A stretch of 64,000 nucleotides of DNA from Pseudomonas taeanensis MS-3 (GTDB taxonomy: Bacteria; Pseudomonadota; Gammaproteobacteria; Pseudomonadales; Pseudomonadaceae): NCBI RefSeq assembly GCF_000498575.2, contig NZ_AWSQ01000002.1:550901-614900 (forward strand), given 5' to 3'. Position 1 is the first letter of the stretch. Each line of letters opens with the position of its first letter. Below are positions 1 through 8,876 of this stretch, piece after piece. The position numbers and the translations under genes are program-made. The notes beneath the pieces are model-generated. The model searched no databases, was not told the origin of the DNA, and saw nothing but the letters and a program-made list of their open reading frames with translations.

Positions 1-595
1 GGGCGACATGGCCGGCATGGACCACAGCAAGATGGCTGGCATGGGTGGCATGGCTGGCATGAGCGGCCAGATGCAATCGCACCCGGCGTCCGAGACCAAC
101 AACCCGCTGGTCGACATGCAGACCATGATGCCAACCCATAAATTGAATGATCCGGGCATGGGCTTGCGCGACAACGGTCGTCGTGTGCTGACCTATGCCG
201 ACCTCAGGAGCACCTTCGCCGATCCGGACGGACGCGAGCCTGGCCGTACCATCGAGCTGCACCTGACCGGTCACATGGAGAAGTTCTCCTGGTCGTTCGA
301 CGGCATCGAGTTCTCCAGTTCGGAGCCTGTGCGGCTCAAGTACGGCGAGCGTCTGCGCATCACCCTGGTCAACGACACCATGATGACTCACCCCATTCAC
401 CTGCATGGCATGTGGAGCGACCTGGAAGATGAGAACGGCAATTTCATGGTGCGCAAGCATACCATCGACATGCCGCCAGGCTCGAAGCGCAGCTACCGGG
501 TGACTGCAGACGCGCTAGGTCGTTGGGCCTACCACTGTCACCTGCTGTTGCACATGGAAATGGGCATGTTCCGTGAAGTCCGTGTGGATGAATAA
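1..595 (+). CDS. copA: CopA multicopper oxidase, C-terminal part (cut by window edge)
   Basis: This is the last ~198 residues of a CopA/PcoA-type periplasmic multicopper oxidase, the family that confers copper resistance by oxidising Cu(I). The frame is already open at the left edge (first full codon at base 2), so the Tat signal and the first cupredoxin domains lie outside. Visible are a Met-rich segment (MAGMDHSKMAGM and MGGMAGMSGQM), of the kind that binds Cu(I) in this family, and the final cupredoxin domain. That domain carries the copper ligand motifs HPIHLHG (about base 390) and HCHLLLHMEMGM (about base 535). The gene ends 12 bp before a small Met/His-rich gene and leads a five-gene operon. 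Assignment is firm; only the N-terminus is missing. Confidence 0.95.
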   Translation, partial: GDMAGMDHSKMAGMGGMAGMSGQMQSHPASETNNPLVDMQTMMPTHKLNDPGMGLRDNGRRVLTYADLRSTFADPDGREPGRTIELHLTGHMEKFSWSFDGIEFSSSEPVRLKYGERLRITLVNDTMMTHPIHLHGMWSDLEDENGNFMVRKHTIDMPPGSKRSYRVTADALGRWAYHCHLLLHMEMGMFREVRVDE

Positions 596-607
596 TAAGG
601 GAGACCA

Positions 608-925
608 ATGATGAGCAAATTTCTCAATCGTAAAGCGCTGGTCGCTAGCGCCTTAGTGCTCGGTTTACTGAGTGTTGTACAGGTGCCAGGCGCGCTTGCA
701 TCCGGCGGTCATGCAGAGCATGCGCACGGCGCGGCGCCTGCCGCCGACAAGGCCGCCTCCCAGCATATGGGCCATGCCGCTGACGCTCAGAAAATGGATC
801 ACGCCGCCATGGCCAATGGCTCCATGGCGGATGCCACGATGGATCACAGCAAGATGGCGCATGACACCAAGAAGCATGAGCACAACGCCAACCAGGCTGC
901 GGCGGATAACCATCATGACCAGTAG
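608..925 (+). CDS. small secreted Met/His-rich protein in the copper operon
   Basis: This encodes 105 residues. An N-terminal signal peptide ([14 protein letters not shown], then a hydrophobic run ending near ALAS-GG) is followed by a low-complexity mature part rich in His, Met and Asp, with units such as [14 protein letters not shown] and HEHN. Such units resemble the Cu-binding segments of CopA and CopB in the same operon, so a periplasmic copper-buffering role is a reasonable inference. I recognise no named domain. The start at 608 (or the next ATG at 611) follows a GGGAGA ribosome site. The last 11 bases overlap the copB start, which implies translational coupling. Confidence 0.8.
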   Translation: MMSKFLNRKALVASALVLGLLSVVQVPGALASGGHAEHAHGAAPAADKAASQHMGHAADAQKMDHAAMANGSMADATMDHSKMAHDTKKHEHNANQAAADNHHDQ

Positions 926-1943
926 GCTTTTTCGACCGACCCTGATTGCCCTGGCGGTCTCGCTAGGCACCGTGACGGCCGGCATGGCCAGCGCTGCCGA
1001 GCCAATGGATCATTCGATGCACTCATCTGCGGCCGCGCCGGCGGCGGACGAGGCACAGCCCGCATCGACGACTAAACCCTCCTCGGCCAAACAGTACGGC
1101 GGCGAAGGCGCCCCGATGGACCATGCGGCAATGGGGCATGGCGCTATGCAATCCACGCAGTCCGGCCAAATGGGCGCCATGGATCACAGCAAGATGGACC
1201 AAGGTGGTGCACAGGACGCTCCGCGCACAACCAGTCGCACGCCGATTCCAGTGCTGACCGATGCCGACCGTGAAGCCGCGTTTCCGCCGTTGGCCGGTCA
1301 TGCCGTGCATGACGACGCGATTAATTCGTTCTTCCTGCTCGATCAGCTGGAGTATCAGGCCGCCGATGAAGGCAGCGTACTCAGTTGGGACGCTTCAGGC
1401 TGGATCGGCGGGGATATCGACCGTTTGTGGTTGCGCTCCGAAGGTGAGCGAACCAATGGCGTGACCGAAGATGCAGAAATCCAGGCACTCTGGGGGCACT
1501 CCATCGGCCCCTGGTGGGATGTGGTCGGCGGGGTCCGCCAGGACTTCAAACCCAGCTCGCCACAGACCTGGGCGGCCTTCGGTCTCCAGGGCATGGCGCT
1601 CTATGCCTTCGAAGCTGAGGCCACGGCCTTTATCGGCGAGAACGGCCAGACTGCCGCGCGTCTGGAAGGCGATTACGACATCCTGCTGACCAACCGCCTG
1701 ATTCTGCAGCCCACTGCTGAAGTGAACTTCTATGGCAAGAACGACCCTGCGCGCGGTATTGGTTCCGGGCTGGCAAATACCGAGGTGGGCCTGCGCTTGC
1801 GTTATGAAATCCGCCGCGAGTTCGCTCCCTATATCGGGGTGACCTGGAATCGCGCCTACGGCAATACTGCCGATTTGCTGCGCGAAGAAGGCGGTGATGT
1901 GAGCGAGGCGCGCTTTGTCGCCGGTATTCGGATGTGGTTTTGA
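915..1943 (+). CDS. copB: CopB outer-membrane copper resistance protein
   Basis: This encodes 342 residues. An N-terminal signal peptide ([15 protein letters not shown]...ASAA) is followed by a Met/His-rich region ([27 protein letters not shown]) and then a C-terminal beta-rich domain of the CopB/PcoB family (about residues 100-342). That domain contains [17 protein letters not shown] and ends GIRMWF, a typical outer-membrane strand terminus. In characterised operons CopB acts with CopA in copper sequestration or efflux across the outer membrane. The ATG at 915 lies inside the end of the upstream gene; a longer in-frame reading back to 672 lacks a signal peptide and is rejected. The cytochrome gene starts 9 bp downstream. 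Confidence 0.93.
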   Translation: MTSRLFRPTLIALAVSLGTVTAGMASAAEPMDHSMHSSAAAPAADEAQPASTTKPSSAKQYGGEGAPMDHAAMGHGAMQSTQSGQMGAMDHSKMDQGGAQDAPRTTSRTPIPVLTDADREAAFPPLAGHAVHDDAINSFFLLDQLEYQAADEGSVLSWDASGWIGGDIDRLWLRSEGERTNGVTEDAEIQALWGHSIGPWWDVVGGVRQDFKPSSPQTWAAFGLQGMALYAFEAEATAFIGENGQTAARLEGDYDILLTNRLILQPTAEVNFYGKNDPARGIGSGLANTEVGLRLRYEIRREFAPYIGVTWNRAYGNTADLLREEGGDVSEARFVAGIRMWF

Positions 1944-1952
1944 GAACCTGAC

Positions 1953-2783
1953 ATGAAAAGAACAATTAAAACCTTGCTTGCAGCCAGTGTCGTCGCCGGC
2001 GCTGCGGCCACCGCCGGTGCCTACTTTGGCCTGGTCAACGTCGGTGCCGATGATCCCCACTTCCCGGCCGTGCATGCTTTTTTGAGCATGGCCCGTGATC
2101 GCTCTATCGAGGTGCGCTCGCGGGATATCCAGGTGCCTGATCTGGATGATGAGGCGCTGATCCGTGCCGGGGCCGGTAACTACAACTCGATGTGCATCGG
2201 TTGTCACCTGGCGCCTGGTACAGCCGAAACCGAGTTGAGCCAGAGTCTCTACCCCGCACCGCCGAACTTGACCAAGATGGGTGTCGATGGCAACCCGGCG
2301 GCGGCCTTCTGGACCATCAAGCATGGCATCAAGGCCACTGGCATGCCTGCTTGGGGCAAGAGCATGGGTGATCCGTATATTTGGGGAATGGTCGCCTTCC
2401 TGCAGCAATTGCCGACGCTTGATGCGCAGCAGTATCAAGCGCTGGTTGCCTCCAGCAGCGGTCACCAGCATGGCGGCGGTGAGACTATCATGCACAACCA
2501 TGAAGGCCAGCACGGCGGCGCAGAAGCGGCAGGCGAAGACCACCATGCCGGTGAGATGGCTGGCACGAGTCAGCATGACGCGGCAGTTGAAGATCATCAC
2601 GCCGGCGAGGCGGCTGGTGCCAGTCACCATGACGCGGCAGTCGAAGATCACCATGCCGGCGAAAAGGCAGGCATGAGTCATCATGACGCCGAGCCAGCAG
2701 CTGACAAGCCTGCACCCAAGTCCAAACTGGCTGCCAATTCCCACACCCATGCCGATGGCAAGGAGCATCTCCATGCCGACTAA
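1953..2783 (+). CDS. c-type cytochrome with His-rich tandem-repeat tail
   Basis: This encodes 276 residues. A signal peptide or anchor (MKRTIKTLLAASVVAGAAAT) is followed by a monohaem cytochrome c domain with the haem motif CIGCH (residues ~85-89) and a probable axial Met in ATGMPAWG (~residue 130). From about residue 170 the protein becomes a His/Glu/Ala-rich tail with three 18-residue repeats (EDHHAGExAGxSxHDAAV) and a final HTHADGKEHLHAD. A cytochrome of this kind is common between copB and a DUF411 gene in Pseudomonas copper operons. A role in taking electrons from the copper oxidase is inference. The tail looks like a metal-binding extension. Its last 11 bases overlap the next start. Confidence 0.88.
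   Translation: MKRTIKTLLAASVVAGAAATAGAYFGLVNVGADDPHFPAVHAFLSMARDRSIEVRSRDIQVPDLDDEALIRAGAGNYNSMCIGCHLAPGTAETELSQSLYPAPPNLTKMGVDGNPAAAFWTIKHGIKATGMPAWGKSMGDPYIWGMVAFLQQLPTLDAQQYQALVASSSGHQHGGGETIMHNHEGQHGGAEAAGEDHHAGEMAGTSQHDAAVEDHHAGEAAGASHHDAAVEDHHAGEKAGMSHHDAEPAADKPAPKSKLAANSHTHADGKEHLHAD
2535..2696 (+). repeat. three 54-bp in-frame tandem repeats
   Basis: Units lie at 2535-2588, 2589-2642 and 2643-2696, each encoding 18 residues that begin EDHHAGE. The units differ at several positions, many of them silent, so the array is not brand new. Copy number could vary by slippage and would change the length of the metal-binding tail. Confidence 0.85.
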
Positions 2784-3249
2784 GGGACGCCTTCACAAGG
2801 GGCGATTACTGCGTGTCGCCGCATTGGCTGCATTGTTCAGCGGCTCTGCGGCGCAAGCGGCTGATCCCCTGAGCATCGATGTGCATCGCGACGCCAACTG
2901 TGGCTGCTGCAAGAAATGGGTCGCACACCTCGAGGCCAATGGCTTCAAGGTCATCGACCACGTCGAATCGAACATGACTGCAGTCAAGCAGCGCCTCGGC
3001 GTTGTTCCGCGCTTGGCCGCCTGTCACACAGCTGTGATCGATGGGAAATTCGTCGAAGGGCACGTCCCAGCGGCGCAGATCGTGGCGCTGAGCAAGCGCT
3101 CCGACCTGCTTGGGATCGCTGTACCGGGCATGCCGGCCGGTTCTCCTGGCATGGAGGTCGGCGGGAAACAGCAGGCCTATCAGGTCATCGGCTTGAGCAA
3201 GACCGGTGTCGATCAAGTGGTTGCGGAGTATCCGGCAACTAACCTTTAG
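2773..3249 (+). CDS. DUF411 family periplasmic metal-binding protein
   Basis: This encodes 158 residues. An N-terminal signal sequence (MPTKGRLHKGRLLRVAALAALF...QAA) precedes a DUF411 domain with the thioredoxin-like CxxC motif in NCGCCKKW (~residue 40), a conserved CHTAVIDGKFVEGHVP segment (~residues 80-95) and a GMPAGSPGME loop. DUF411 proteins are frequently encoded with copper or silver resistance genes and are thought to bind Cu(I), which fits the operon position. The ATG at 2773 is chosen because it has an AAGGAG site eight bases upstream and restores the signal peptide. It overlaps the cytochrome stop by 11 bp. This is the last gene of the copper operon. Confidence 0.88.
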   Translation: MPTKGRLHKGRLLRVAALAALFSGSAAQAADPLSIDVHRDANCGCCKKWVAHLEANGFKVIDHVESNMTAVKQRLGVVPRLAACHTAVIDGKFVEGHVPAAQIVALSKRSDLLGIAVPGMPAGSPGMEVGGKQQAYQVIGLSKTGVDQVVAEYPATNL

Positions 3250-3262
3250 TCGGTCAGTTGCT

Positions 3263-3300
3263 GCTCGGTCATCCGGATAGGGTGATCGAGCCTACTTCTT
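3263..3300 (+). terminator. possible terminator after the copper operon
   Basis: An imperfect 12-bp stem (GCTCGGTCATCC at 3263-3274 with GGGTGATCGAGC at 3280-3291, two G-U pairs) lies just after the DUF411 stop. It is followed by a weakly T-rich stretch rather than a clean T tract. Confidence 0.4.
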
Positions 3301-3418
3301 GAGTCTCTACAAATCTGCCTTTGACGTCGACTAAGCGATTGCTGGCTGCATCGTTGCCCTAGCGGGTCCGGATAAAATGCGTAGAATGCGCGCCCTTTTT
3401 CACGAACAGGAGCGCTCG

Positions 3419-3670
3419 ATGAGCTTTAATTTGGCTAACCAATCCGCTGAAGTGCGCAATGCCGGTGAGGACGAGAAGTCGCGTCTTTTTCAGCTGTGGC
3501 AGCAGAACCTGCATCGTGCCAAGGTCGATGCGGCGCGACTGGTTGGCGAGAAGGCCAAGCGCAAAGGCAAGTGGGAGGAGTGGCTGCGAAGCCAGCTTGG
3601 GGACATGTCGCCACCTGAATACGCAAGCATGGTTCAGCGAGAGGTCAGACGGTTGATAGCTAACCGTTGA
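3419..3670 (+). CDS. conserved-looking 83-residue cytoplasmic protein
   Basis: This short soluble protein of 83 residues begins MSFNLANQSAEVRNAGEDEK and is rich in Lys, Arg, Glu and Gln. It is predicted mostly helical (RLFQLWQQNLHRAKVDAARL, then GKWEEWLRSQLGDM), with no signal peptide, Cys pair or membrane segment. I do not recognise the family. The start at 3419 is preceded by AGGAG at 3408-3412; an upstream in-frame ATG at 3377 lacks a ribosome site. It stands alone between the copper operon and pncC, with 169 and 234 bp of flanking spacer. A helical nucleic-acid-associated protein is possible but unsupported. Confidence 0.7.
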   Translation: MSFNLANQSAEVRNAGEDEKSRLFQLWQQNLHRAKVDAARLVGEKAKRKGKWEEWLRSQLGDMSPPEYASMVQREVRRLIANR

Positions 3671-3904
3671 TGCGAGGCGATTAGCCACCAGCATGTGCAG
3701 CAAAGATTGCCATCGTGTACCACCTGCGCTGTAGTCTGGTATGACTCGAGGGCCTCAGCGTCCCGCCCATTCAGCGCCACCTCTGGATAGCCGGGTCTGC
3801 ACCATGGCGAGGTTGCACTGGCTCGCTGAGCAACAATTAGCCTGCGGCACCCAAATGCTTGGTCTAGGGTTTTTCTCTAGCCCGCGTTCACTCCCGGAAT
3901 TCAG

Positions 3905-4417
3905 ATGACTGAAAACGATCAACGTGTGACTCAACTGGCGACTGAGTTGGGTATGCGCCTAGTTGCCATCAAGGCTCAAGTGACTACCGCCGAATCCTGT
4001 ACCGGCGGTGGGATTGCCGAGGCCATTACTCGGGTTCCTGGTAGCTCCACCTGGTTCGAGGCCGGTTACGTCACCTATTCCAATGTGCAGAAGAATAAAC
4101 AGCTGGCGGTGCCTGAGCAGTTGTTTGCCTCCGTGGGAGCGGTCAGCCGTGAGGTGGTCGAAGCCATGGTGCGTGGCGCCCAGACCAGCAGTGGCGCGCG
4201 CTACGCGGTGGCGGTTAGTGGCGTCGCGGGCCCGGATGGCGGCTCGCCGGACAAACCGGTGGGCACCGTATGGCTGGCCTGGGGCGATGCTGAAAGGGTG
4301 TTTAGCGTGCGCCGCCAGTTTGCCGGTGATCGCGCCGAGGTTCGCCGACAAACGGTTGAGGCCGCGCTAGAGGGGCTGCTGCGTCTTACCACAGAAGAAA
4401 ATCCAATACTGGGGTAG
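3905..4417 (+). CDS. pncC: nicotinamide-nucleotide amidase, CinA C-terminal family
   Basis: This encodes 170 residues covering just the CinA C-terminal (PncC) domain. Enzymes of this family deamidate nicotinamide mononucleotide to nicotinate mononucleotide in NAD salvage. Diagnostic segments are [16 protein letters not shown] (~residues 28-43), [26 protein letters not shown] and [20 protein letters not shown] (~residues 102-121). The N-terminal MoaB-like domain of full-length CinA is absent, as is usual for the PncC form. It lies 86 bp upstream of recA, the usual Pseudomonas neighbour, and could share its transcript, although recA has its own SOS promoter between the two genes. Confidence 0.93.
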   Translation: MTENDQRVTQLATELGMRLVAIKAQVTTAESCTGGGIAEAITRVPGSSTWFEAGYVTYSNVQKNKQLAVPEQLFASVGAVSREVVEAMVRGAQTSSGARYAVAVSGVAGPDGGSPDKPVGTVWLAWGDAERVFSVRRQFAGDRAEVRRQTVEAALEGLLRLTTEENPILG

Positions 4418-4444
4418 GCGGGCGACTTGCCCTATGGAATAATA

Positions 4445-4460
4445 CTGTCTACTTATACAG
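4445..4460 (+). promoter_or_regulatory. LexA (SOS) box of recA
   Basis: CTGTCTACTTATACAG matches the CTG-N10-CAG LexA operator. It lies 44 bp before the recA start. A TTGCCC at 4427-4432 with TACTTA at 4450-4455 (17-bp spacing) would make a sigma-70 promoter whose -10 is covered by the operator, as expected for LexA repression. Confidence 0.93.
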
Positions 4461-4503
4461 TTGTTGGTGGCCGTCAGGCCCTCTTGATCACGTGAGGACT
4501 TCA

Positions 4504-5547
4504 ATGGACGAGAATAAGAAGCGCGCCTTGGCGGCAGCCCTGGGCCAGATTGAAAAGCAGTTTGGCAAAGGTGCGGTGATGCGCATGGGCGATCATGATC
4601 GTCAGGCGATTCCGGCCATTTCCACCGGTTCGCTGGGGCTGGATATCGCGCTGGGCATTGGCGGTCTGCCGAAAGGTCGGATTGTCGAAATCTACGGCCC
4701 TGAATCCTCCGGTAAAACCACCCTGACCCTGTCGGTGATCGCCGAAGCGCAGAAGCTTGGCGCGACCTGCGCGTTCGTCGATGCCGAGCATGCGCTCGAC
4801 CCCGAATACGCCGGAAAACTGGGCGTCAATGTCGACGACCTGCTGGTGTCGCAGCCGGATACCGGCGAGCAGGCTCTGGAAATCACCGACATGCTGGTGC
4901 GTTCCAATGCCATCGACGTGATCGTCATCGACTCGGTGGCGGCGCTGGTGCCGAAGGCGGAAATCGAAGGCGAAATGGGCGACATGCACGTGGGCCTGCA
5001 AGCCCGCCTGATGTCCCAGGCGCTGCGCAAGATTACCGGTAACATCAAGAACGCCAATTGCCTGGTGATCTTCATTAACCAGATCCGTATGAAGATCGGG
5101 GTGATGTTCGGCAGTCCGGAAACCACGACTGGCGGTAACGCCCTGAAGTTCTACGCCTCGGTGCGTCTGGATATCCGCCGCACTGGTGCTGTGAAAGAGG
5201 GCGATGAAGTAGTCGGTAGCGAAACCCGGGTCAAGGTGGTTAAAAACAAGGTCGCGCCACCGTTCCGTCAGGCCGAATTCCAGATCCTTTACGGCAAGGG
5301 CATCTATCGCAACGGCGAGATCATCGATCTGGGCGTGCAACAGGGCCTGCTGGAGAAATCCGGTGCCTGGTACAGCTACCAGGGCAGCAAGATCGGTCAG
5401 GGTAAAGCCAACTCAGCCAAGTACCTGGAAGACAACCCAGAAATAGCCCGCACCATCGAAGGTCTGATTCGCGAGAAGTTGCTGGTTCCCGCCACGCCGT
5501 CGAAAACCACTGCCGCTGATCTGGTTGCCGCAGAAGCAGACGCCTGA
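4504..5547 (+). CDS. recA: recombinase A
   Basis: This encodes 347 residues, the usual length for Pseudomonas RecA. It forms ATP-dependent filaments on single-stranded DNA, catalyses strand exchange and stimulates LexA self-cleavage. Visible features are the Walker [10 protein letters not shown] (~residues 66-74), [13 protein letters not shown], the Walker B region [12 protein letters not shown], the L2 loop motif [21 protein letters not shown] and the acidic/Ala-rich C-terminus. The start is the ATG at 4504 ([13 protein letters not shown]); an in-frame ATG 12 bp upstream would add a non-conserved tetrapeptide. Expression should be SOS-controlled through the box at 4445. recX follows 11 bp downstream. 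Confidence 0.99.
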   Translation: MDENKKRALAAALGQIEKQFGKGAVMRMGDHDRQAIPAISTGSLGLDIALGIGGLPKGRIVEIYGPESSGKTTLTLSVIAEAQKLGATCAFVDAEHALDPEYAGKLGVNVDDLLVSQPDTGEQALEITDMLVRSNAIDVIVIDSVAALVPKAEIEGEMGDMHVGLQARLMSQALRKITGNIKNANCLVIFINQIRMKIGVMFGSPETTTGGNALKFYASVRLDIRRTGAVKEGDEVVGSETRVKVVKNKVAPPFRQAEFQILYGKGIYRNGEIIDLGVQQGLLEKSGAWYSYQGSKIGQGKANSAKYLEDNPEIARTIEGLIREKLLVPATPSKTTAADLVAAEADA

Positions 5548-5558
5548 TCTAGCCGGGT

Positions 5559-6023
5559 ATGTCCGTCGTTCTCGATAACCCCGTCGCCGTGCGACGGGCG
5601 GCCATGGATCTGCTGGCGCGACGCGAGCATGGGCGCGTTGAGCTGACGCGCAAACTGCGCAAACGTGGCGCCTCCGCCGAGCTTATCGACACAGCCCTCG
5701 ACCGCCTGGCGGAAGAGGGCTTGTTGTCTGAGGCGCGTTATCTGGAGAGCTTTGTCAGCTACCGCGCGCGCGCCGGTTACGGGCCGTTGAGGATTCGTGA
5801 GGAGTTGGTGCAGCGGGGGTTGGCGCGCGAGGATATCGAACAGGCGTTGCGCGACTGCGGGATCGATTGGCGTGAGCAACTGGAGCAGACCTGGCGCCGC
5901 AAGTTTGCCGGTCAGTTGCCTGGCGACACCCGCGAGCGTGCCCAGCAAGGGCGCTTTCTCAGTTATCGCGGTTATCCCTTGGAGCTTATTGGACGCCTGC
6001 TGCGCGGGACATTGGATGATTAG
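5559..6023 (+). CDS. recX: RecX regulator of RecA
   Basis: This encodes 154 residues, typical for RecX, which caps and destabilises RecA filaments. The sequence shows the repeated three-helix pattern of the family: [20 protein letters not shown], then [20 protein letters not shown], then [15 protein letters not shown] and IEQALRD. The start lies 11 bp after the recA stop and has no strong ribosome site of its own, so translation probably depends on read-through coupling from recA. A perfect inverted repeat lies 12 bp after the stop. Confidence 0.95.
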   Translation: MSVVLDNPVAVRRAAMDLLARREHGRVELTRKLRKRGASAELIDTALDRLAEEGLLSEARYLESFVSYRARAGYGPLRIREELVQRGLAREDIEQALRDCGIDWREQLEQTWRRKFAGQLPGDTRERAQQGRFLSYRGYPLELIGRLLRGTLDD

Positions 6024-6035
6024 CGGGGCTGTTGT

Positions 6036-6068
6036 CCTTAAGCCAAGCATGCGGCGCATGGCTTAAGG
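6036..6068. terminator. hairpin after recX
   Basis: A perfect 10-bp inverted repeat (CCTTAAGCCA at 6036-6045, TGGCTTAAGG at 6059-6068) lies between the convergent recX and LOG genes. There is no T tract, so termination efficiency is uncertain. Confidence 0.5.
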
Positions 6069-6082
6069 CATGCCCTGGGCTG

Positions 6083-6101
6083 TCCTATCGCAACGATAGG
6101 A
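6083..6101. terminator. hairpin abutting the LOG gene stop
   Basis: TCCTATCG-CAA-CGATAGGA forms a perfect 8-bp stem with a 3-base loop directly beside the minus-strand stop codon at 6102. It is not followed by T residues on either strand. Confidence 0.45.
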
Positions 6102-7175
6102 TCAGCAGGCCCAGTGCTGGGGTTGGTTGATCAGGTTGAGCAGTTCACGCAAGCGCCCGTGGTCGCGACCGTTGAAGGCGAAGGCTAAACGAGTCAGGTG
6201 GTGTAGCTCGGGCTCGTCCTGTTCCGCCTCAGCAGCTGGCTGCTGCCGGAACTCGCCGTTCAGGCACAGACCGCTGAACTCATGATTCAACTGCTGGATA
6301 GCCGCATCGCTAAGGGCGTGATTAAGGCGGATTACGAAGCGATCCTTGAGCAGGCGGCTGGAGTGATAGTTACGATAAAACTGGGCAATTTCCTCAGCTG
6401 CCTCTTCGACGCTGTACACCACTCGCATCAGGTTCATGTCGTTCGCCAGGATGTAACCGTTGCCTTGCAACTGCTTCTCGATAAATGCGATGGCCTCTTT
6501 CCAAAAGCTACCACCGGGTTGATCGAGTAGCACCACGGGCACCAATGGGCTTTTACCCGTTTGCATTAGCGTCAGCACCTCCAAGGCCTCATCCAATGTG
6601 CCAAAGCCGCCAGGACAGAGCACGAGCGCATCGGCTTCTTTAACGAAAAACAGTTTGCGAAGGAAGAAGAAGTGGAAAGACAACAAGTTCCCGCTACCTT
6701 CGACTGTGGCATTTGCGCCTTGCTCGAAGGGCAAGGCGATGTTGAAGCCCAGGCTGTATTCCAGGCCGGCACCTTCATGGGCAGCCGCCATGATGCCGCC
6801 ACCGGCGCCAGTGACGACCATTAGGCCGTGGCGCGCCAAGGTGGCGCCGAGATTGCGGGCCAGGGCATAGATGGGGTGATCTACAGGTGTGCGAGCCGAG
6901 CCGAATACGGTGACTTTGCGCCGTCGTTTGAATTGTTCCAATGTGCTGAAGGCGTGTTCCATCTCGCGCAGGGTTTGCAGCATGATCTTGGCGTCCCAGC
7001 GGTTGCGGTCGGCCTGTGCCATGCGTATCACGGTAGTCAGCATGTCCCGATAGAGTTGCAGGTTCTGGCTGCTGCTGGGGGCGACCAGGTTGATCAGCTC
7101 GTCGACTTTATTCGTCAGATCGATACCAGTGGTTTGAAAGTGACGGGATAGGTAATCGTCCGGTTCATAAGGCAT
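6102..7175 (-). CDS. LOG-family (lysine decarboxylase-like fold) nucleotide hydrolase
   Basis: This encodes 357 residues. The central Rossmann-like domain carries the LOG signature GAGGGIMAAAHEGA (~residues 122-135) and PGGFGTLDEALEVLTLMQTGK (~residues 187-207, given here in full as the family motif). LOG proteins cleave nucleoside 5'-monophosphates to ribose 5-phosphate and free base. The protein is longer than the ~190-residue classic form, with N-terminal (VDELINLVAPSSS...) and C-terminal helical extensions, which suggests the PpnN-like bacterial branch. It is convergent with recX and follows a beta-CASP gene on the same strand. The exact substrate cannot be read from the sequence. The start ATG at 7175 has AGGAG just upstream. 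Confidence 0.88.
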   Translation of the reverse strand: MPYEPDDYLSRHFQTTGIDLTNKVDELINLVAPSSSQNLQLYRDMLTTVIRMAQADRNRWDAKIMLQTLREMEHAFSTLEQFKRRRKVTVFGSARTPVDHPIYALARNLGATLARHGLMVVTGAGGGIMAAAHEGAGLEYSLGFNIALPFEQGANATVEGSGNLLSFHFFFLRKLFFVKEADALVLCPGGFGTLDEALEVLTLMQTGKSPLVPVVLLDQPGGSFWKEAIAFIEKQLQGNGYILANDMNLMRVVYSVEEAAEEIAQFYRNYHSSRLLKDRFVIRLNHALSDAAIQQLNHEFSGLCLNGEFRQQPAAEAEQDEPELHHLTRLAFAFNGRDHGRLRELLNLINQPQHWAC

Positions 7176-7342
7176 TCAACTTCTCCTTTCTGGATGCCGG
7201 CCGGATCTTTTCAATTCCCTGAAAAGCCCAGCGCTTTTTAAAGTATGGCTGGGCCGTGAAAATTTGTTGGAAAAGCGCCGAGCAGCCTGCAGGGAAGGCG
7301 GCAGGCTTTTGTCAGCGAGTCTGGTGCACAGAAGCGCCCGGT

Positions 7343-8746
7343 TCAGATAGCGACTTGTTCGCCTTGATCGGGGATAGTAGCAATCCAGTTGAGGCGTTCG
7401 CGCAGTGCCTGTTGCAGTGCTTGAGTTTTTTCCAGCTCGCCATGCACCAGATACAGCTCGGGGTGATGGTCGAAGTGTTTGACCCAGTCGATCAATTGCG
7501 ATTGCCCGGCATGGGCAGAGAAGCCGCCTAGAGTGTGCACCTTGGCTTTCACCGTGATGTGCTGCTGCAGCACCTTCACCGTGTTGGCTCCATCGACGAT
7601 GGCTCGCCCTAGCGTTCCCCTGGCCTGAAAGCCTGGGAACACCAGGTGGCACTCATTGCGCCAGAGGTTGTGTTTAAAGTGGTGCACGATACGTCCGCCG
7701 GTACACATGCCGCTGCCGGCGATGATGATGGCGCCACTCTTGATCCGGTTGATCGCCATGGAGTCCTCCGGGTTAGGCGTGCAACGCAAGATCGGCAGCC
7801 AGTCCTCGATGCGTTTACGCCCTTTACCTTTAGGAACTGTCGGGTCGGTTATGTCGAACTGTTCGTGGTAGCGCGAGTAGATGGCGTTAGCGCGGATGGC
7901 CATGGGGCTGTCGAGAAACACCGCCTGCTGCGGAAGGCGACCTTCCTGATAAAAACGACCCAGGTAATAGATCAGATCCTGGGTACGGCCCACGGCGAAC
8001 GAGGGGATCAGCACGTTGCCGCCATCCTTGTGGGCCTGTTGCAGAATCTGTGCGAGCTCGTCGAGGGTCTCGCCGTTGGGGCGGTGATCACGGTCACCGT
8101 AGGTCGACTCGAGTAGCACCAGATCGGCGCGATCGAGGGCGGCAGGTTCATGCATCAGGGGTGAGCAGGTGTTGCCCAGGTCGCCAGAAAATACCAGGCG
8201 GCGGGTCAGGTGATGGTCTTGGATTTGCAGTTCAACGATCGCCGAGCCGAGGATATGCCCGGCATCGTGAAAGGTCACCTGCACACCCTTGGCGACCTCC
8301 TGGCATTCGCCATAGGCGAGCGGACGACGCAGTTTCAGGGTCTGCTCGGCATCTTCTATGGTGTACAGCGGTTTGATTGCCGGCTTGCCTTTACGGGCGC
8401 GCCATTTGTTCTCCCATTCGGCATCCTTTTCTTGAATGTGCGCCGAGTCCAGCAACATCAATTCCATCAGCTCGCAGCAGGCGTCGGTGGCGAATATCGG
8501 TCCACGGTAGCCGGCGGCAGCCAGGCGTGGCAGCAGGCCGGTGTGATCCAGGTGCGCATGGGAAATCACCACGGCATCGAGGCTCAGTGGGTCGAAGGCA
8601 AAGGGGCCGCGGTTACCTTCGTCCTCCTCGCGGCGGCCCTGGCGCATGCCGCACTCTAGCAGTACCCGCGCGCCATCGCGGCTTTCGATGAGGTAGCAGG
8701 AGCCGGTCACCTGTTGGATGGCGCCGAGAAAAGTCAGCAAGGCCAT
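7343..8746 (-). CDS. beta-CASP metallo-beta-lactamase-fold RNase-like protein
   Basis: This encodes 467 residues. The N-terminal metallo-beta-lactamase domain has the zinc motif HAHLDHTG (~residues 60-67), later ligands in FHDAGHILGSA and FSGDLGN, and STYGDRDH. The beta-CASP insertion carries IPSFAVGRTQDLIYYL and GSGMCTGGRIVHH, and the C-terminus has VKAKVHTLGGFSAHAGQ with the last His ligands. Such proteins (the YSH1/CPSF73 and RNase J superfamily) are RNA endo- or exonucleases. No KH domain is present. The gene has 167 bp of spacer to the LOG gene and is divergent from the phosphoketolase gene. RNA target unknown. Confidence 0.9.
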   Translation of the reverse strand: MALLTFLGAIQQVTGSCYLIESRDGARVLLECGMRQGRREEDEGNRGPFAFDPLSLDAVVISHAHLDHTGLLPRLAAAGYRGPIFATDACCELMELMLLDSAHIQEKDAEWENKWRARKGKPAIKPLYTIEDAEQTLKLRRPLAYGECQEVAKGVQVTFHDAGHILGSAIVELQIQDHHLTRRLVFSGDLGNTCSPLMHEPAALDRADLVLLESTYGDRDHRPNGETLDELAQILQQAHKDGGNVLIPSFAVGRTQDLIYYLGRFYQEGRLPQQAVFLDSPMAIRANAIYSRYHEQFDITDPTVPKGKGRKRIEDWLPILRCTPNPEDSMAINRIKSGAIIIAGSGMCTGGRIVHHFKHNLWRNECHLVFPGFQARGTLGRAIVDGANTVKVLQQHITVKAKVHTLGGFSAHAGQSQLIDWVKHFDHHPELYLVHGELEKTQALQQALRERLNWIATIPDQGEQVAI

Positions 8747-8876
8747 GTCTGGATCCTCATTTAATTACAGGGCAATGACATCAGCTTGCTGCGAATACCT
8801 GTACCAGGTGTTGACCTGAGTCAGCTTCAGTACCTGTCACAGCGCCTAGGCTAGGGATAATTGCCGGAGGTTCCCC

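Noticed and set aside
2535-2696. The 54-bp repeats considered as a CRISPR array
   Set aside because: The units are contiguous, coding and in frame, with no spacers.
1395-2774. A 459-codon minus-strand open frame across the copper operon
   Set aside because: It lies opposite copB and the cytochrome gene, is rich in rare combinations, and shows no domain; it reflects the GC-rich third codon positions of the real genes.
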